Below are positions 61,140 through 64,000 of a DNA stretch of 64,000 nt, piece by piece. This stretch comes from Eutrigla gurnardus. Its lineage: Eukaryota; Chordata; Actinopteri; Perciformes; Triglidae. The notes under the pieces were generated by a model. It was not told where the DNA came from, did not search any database, and worked only from the letters and a program-made list of their open reading frames with translations. Location: the NCBI GenBank assembly GCA_963514095.1, contig OY741270.1, positions 19,566,554 through 19,630,553 on the forward strand. The letters run 5' to 3'. Each line of letters starts with the position of its first letter. The stretch's first letter is position 1. A program made the position numbers and the translations under genes.

Positions 61140-61610
61140 TGGCAGAAGGAAGGGGTGATGACCCCGACAAGTGAGCAGAATGTAGAGGTAGAGAGATGGA
61201 CGGAGAGGGCTGGAATGAGGAGAGGAGCGGAGGTGGAGGGAGGAGAGAGAGGGTGAGTCAGCCTTGTCTGCACTCCATCAAAAACTGTGTCAGTCATTCA
61301 CTAGCAACGTCCAACCCCACCCCACCCACCCTATGCCCCCCGCTCCACTCTCTCTCTTCAACTCGCACATTAATTCCACTTCTTTTAACCGCCAGCCAGG
61401 GATGTCCTCGACTGAATGTCAATCCTCTGTTCAGGGTGACAGGAGAGCGAGCGAGGGAGGGGAGAGAGCGAGGGCAGGCACGGAAGGGGGGAGGGGAAAG
61501 GGTGGGGGTGGGGGGGGGGGGGGTGAAAACTGCTTGTCTTGCTCAGAGGCCTTCTTTATCTGAAGGTCTTACCCAACATGACCCGCTCCTTTCCATTTTA
61601 ATTAAGCTCC

Positions 61611-64000
61611 TTTTTTTTTTTTTTTTTTTTTAATATGACTCCTTTCTCTCCGACTGGCATTTAGGGACATTTGATAAAGATGCCACGCTGCATCACAGCG
61701 TCTGACAGGCGTGAATACAGTCGAGGCTCAGACAGACAGGCAGACAGACAGACAGACGGGGCAGGTGACAAGTGCACAGACTGACAGCGTCACCACACAG
61801 CAGCTGAAGGCAGAGGATGGAGACGCAGGAGACGATCACGTCGGCCTGCAGCAAAAACCAACCGCCAAATGTGAATTATGGGAGTTATTCCCTCGCACTG
61901 CAAATTCAAATTAATCAATGCCAACCTTGTTCGAAACCCAAATCAGATCCGGACTGAAATTAATGTCCCAGCAGGTTCTTACTGAGGGTGATGATTTTTT
62001 TCTTTTTATTTATCTACTACCAGCAGCAACCCAGAGGAATCAGGTCACTGTTGCTACATGTATAGTAAGCATGTGTGTGTGTGCACATCCTGCCTTCACC
62101 ACACGGCAGGGGGGTTTCTGATAAATAGAACACAAGCGAGGTATATCTGGTCAACGTGGCATGCGTGCAAAATAATTACACTTAGGCTGACACCCAAGGT
62201 CGACAGGCTCCAACAGCTGCCCAGTCGTTGCCGGCTATTTTTCCTTCTCCTGTCTGGACTTGGCTGAGTGTAAAAAAAACACATCACACAAGAGTGTTTT
62301 TCATGTTGTCATATGATAGCACATGAAGGCCTCATTCGGTATCAAGAAACGCTAAAGCAATTGCGTGTTGCCTGGCATGTGAGGCCGGCTCCCCATTGGT
62401 CGGGAGAGATAGCGTGGGGATAGGGTTGAGTGTGTCACGGAGGCAGGGAATTCATTACTGGACTGCAGGTATATGTTTTACTCGCATGTTCAATTTGCTC
62501 TAGTTCTTTAAACAATATATATATATATATTGCCAAAAGTTTTTGCATCATGTACGAGTGAAATTGAACACATGCATGACTTTGTTCCACTAGAAAACAA
62601 CAAATAAAGAACTAAAAAGGTGCACTCAGAGGAGGGCGGAGCTCCGCCAACCACATATTGTGTGATTAAATGAACACTACCCATTGGCTAACCTAATTTA
62701 GGTATCGTAGACTCAAATGCATACAGCTATGTAATCCACTTCATACAATCCTGTGTGTACACTGGTATTGCACTCAGCTGTGTTATCATTAGCGGCCCCT
62801 ACTGGCTGGTTTAGAATAATGAGTGTGAGTCACTTGTAACCACGACAGGTCCTTGAGCACGCAGCCATAACTGTGCCCCCAAAAATACCATGCAGTTTGC
62901 TGCAGCAGAATGTGAGATTAGCCGCGGACAGACCCAAAGGTGCACACTATCACTCACTCACGATCGCGATCACATGATCCTGGTGGAAATAATGAATAGA
63001 CGTGGTTGTGCATAATCACAAAATGTCCTGTTAGAGTTCAAGAGGACAGAAAATAAAAACACCACAAGGCACGTGTGGATCAGAAAAAAACAACGCCTAT
63101 TTAATAAAAACCCCACAAATATCACCTTGGAGTGGTGCTAAAAAATAATTATGTAATCTTGTCAGATCCTCTTGAACGCATTTGCATAACATCAGATGAA
63201 ATGTCATGACATTTTTCGGGGGGAAAAAAAAAGAAGAAGCTGAGAAGAAATTCTGATGGTGTTGGGTTACAATCTCTGTTTCAAGGTACAACGCTGGAAT
63301 TCATTAGGCGATGCTCAATGCCACTCAAGCTTCCACGCTTCCACATTTTCACCATCTACAAACTTTCACTCATCCTCTCAGCCCCAGCTCCCTGACACAA
63401 ATGGCTTGCTGCTGACATGTGAGAGAGGGAGGGAGGGAGGGAGGGAGAGAGGGAGAGAGAGACATGTTACGAGGTGGGAGAATCAACAGAGAACTTGAAC
63501 ACTCGGCTCACTGTGCCGTGGCCCCCCCACATTTCCAGCAGTCCACGGTGGAGACTCTCCCCTAAGAGTGAGAAATGAGCAGGGGGAGATGGGAGGCAGT
63601 CCTGGGTGAAATTCAAGGCCAAAGCACTCATGTCTCCTCCATCTACCACCTCCAACCTGAGGCGCAGCACATTACCTCGCTCCTGGATATAATCACACCC
63701 AGCGAGGAGCGGGGCTTTTGGCTACATGTGTGTGTGTGTGTGCTGTGCGGATGTGTTTCTATTTATGTGCACGTCGAGTGTGAGTTCGCATATCTGCATG
63801 GCATGAGTTGGTGTGTGTGTGTGTTTTTTATTTTTTCCTCTGTGTACTGTACGCGATTGCCAATTGAACTGCAGTGGGAAATACACCCAGACCCCCACGT
63901 CCCCCTCATAAGAGTCCCTCTCCAGCTTCTTCACTTTTATTAGCACGTCCTCTTTTTTCATTAACTCAAAAGGTTACTTGTGCATTCCTAATACCCCGCA
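61611..64000. other. Intergenic sequence to window end, no gene seen
   Basis: Starts with T21 (61611-61631). Holds a CAGA-type run near 61730-61758, an AT run at 62514-62531, a 14-base perfect palindrome GGCGGAGCTCCGCC at 62635-62648, a weak minus-strand CTCF-like site at 62793-62806 and a (GGGA)n run near 63427-63448. Frames up to 122 codons (63575-63943) have no recognisable domain. Confidence 0.5.
62793..62806 (-). promoter_or_regulatory. Weak CTCF-like motif
   Basis: Minus strand reads CCAGTAGGGGCCGC, differing from the CTCF core at one normally invariant G. Confidence 0.2.

Larger units (their letters stand above)
57977..61610. other. Intergenic, AT microsatellite then purine-rich, no gene seen
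   Basis: After an AT repeat and a G23 run comes about 200 bases of purine-rich sequence (58440-58640) and another at about 61080-61255. Frames of 64-145 codons cross these tracts and are Arg/Glu/Gly low complexity. A17 lies at 59278-59294 and T18 at 59475-59492. A complex AT-rich stretch near 59090-59190 (ATTAATTCAC, CTAATACTAATCC) may be regulatory. Confidence 0.5.

Noticed and set aside
62512..62560. Tc1/mariner-like end (ATATTGCCAAAAGTTTTTGC)
   Set aside because: Only about 16 bases resemble a known fish Tc1-type terminus and no inverted partner lies nearby; the AT repeat alone could produce the likeness.

Overview
The window reads as intergenic DNA from a ray-finned fish, probably a percomorph teleost. 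The grounds are dense long dinucleotide microsatellites, many long G/C homopolymers, a tRNA-derived SINE with a teleost L2-type tail, and short non-autonomous DNA transposons flanked by TTAA. I found no host protein-coding gene, rRNA gene or functional tRNA gene. The longer open frames (up to 225 codons) all run through CA, CT/GA, purine-rich or G-rich low-complexity sequence, and none shows a recognisable host domain. Everything was read by eye; no search or alignment was run.

Layout. 1-8.9 kb: unique AT-rich sequence with a (CAA)21 tract, a CTCF-like site and two homeodomain-motif-rich blocks. 8.9-9.9 kb: an apparent older repeat holding a SINE (9649-9860) with perfect 12-bp target-site duplications. 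9.9-15.6 kb: low-complexity sequence including a (CA)50 tract. 15641-16527: a striking fold-back element with 249-bp near-identical inverted arms bounded by TTAA. 17.5-18.9 kb: the densest stretch resembling vertebrate conserved non-coding enhancers. 19.8-21.1 kb: probable repeat mosaic ending in a 283-bp element with terminal inverted repeats. 21-34 kb: AT-rich unique sequence with more enhancer-like blocks. 34.15-34.6 kb: CpG-rich block with octamer, CCAAT and TATA motifs, the best promoter candidate. 35-53.9 kb: mostly unique sequence with microsatellites, one probable interspersed repeat (45.5-46.2 kb) and CTCF-like sites. 54098-54790: a second TTAA element whose interior keeps a first-exon-like relic resembling the acidic N-terminus of the P2X7-C-domain proteins of fish transposons. 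55-64 kb: unique and purine-rich sequence with further homopolymers.

No genes act together here. The picture is a gene-poor regulatory landscape: scattered blocks of TAAT/ATTA and ATGCAAAT motifs, candidate CTCF sites oriented + + - - - across the window, and a few mobile elements. The most interesting items are the two structurally different TTAA-flanked elements and the nested insertion histories around the SINE and the 54-kb element.
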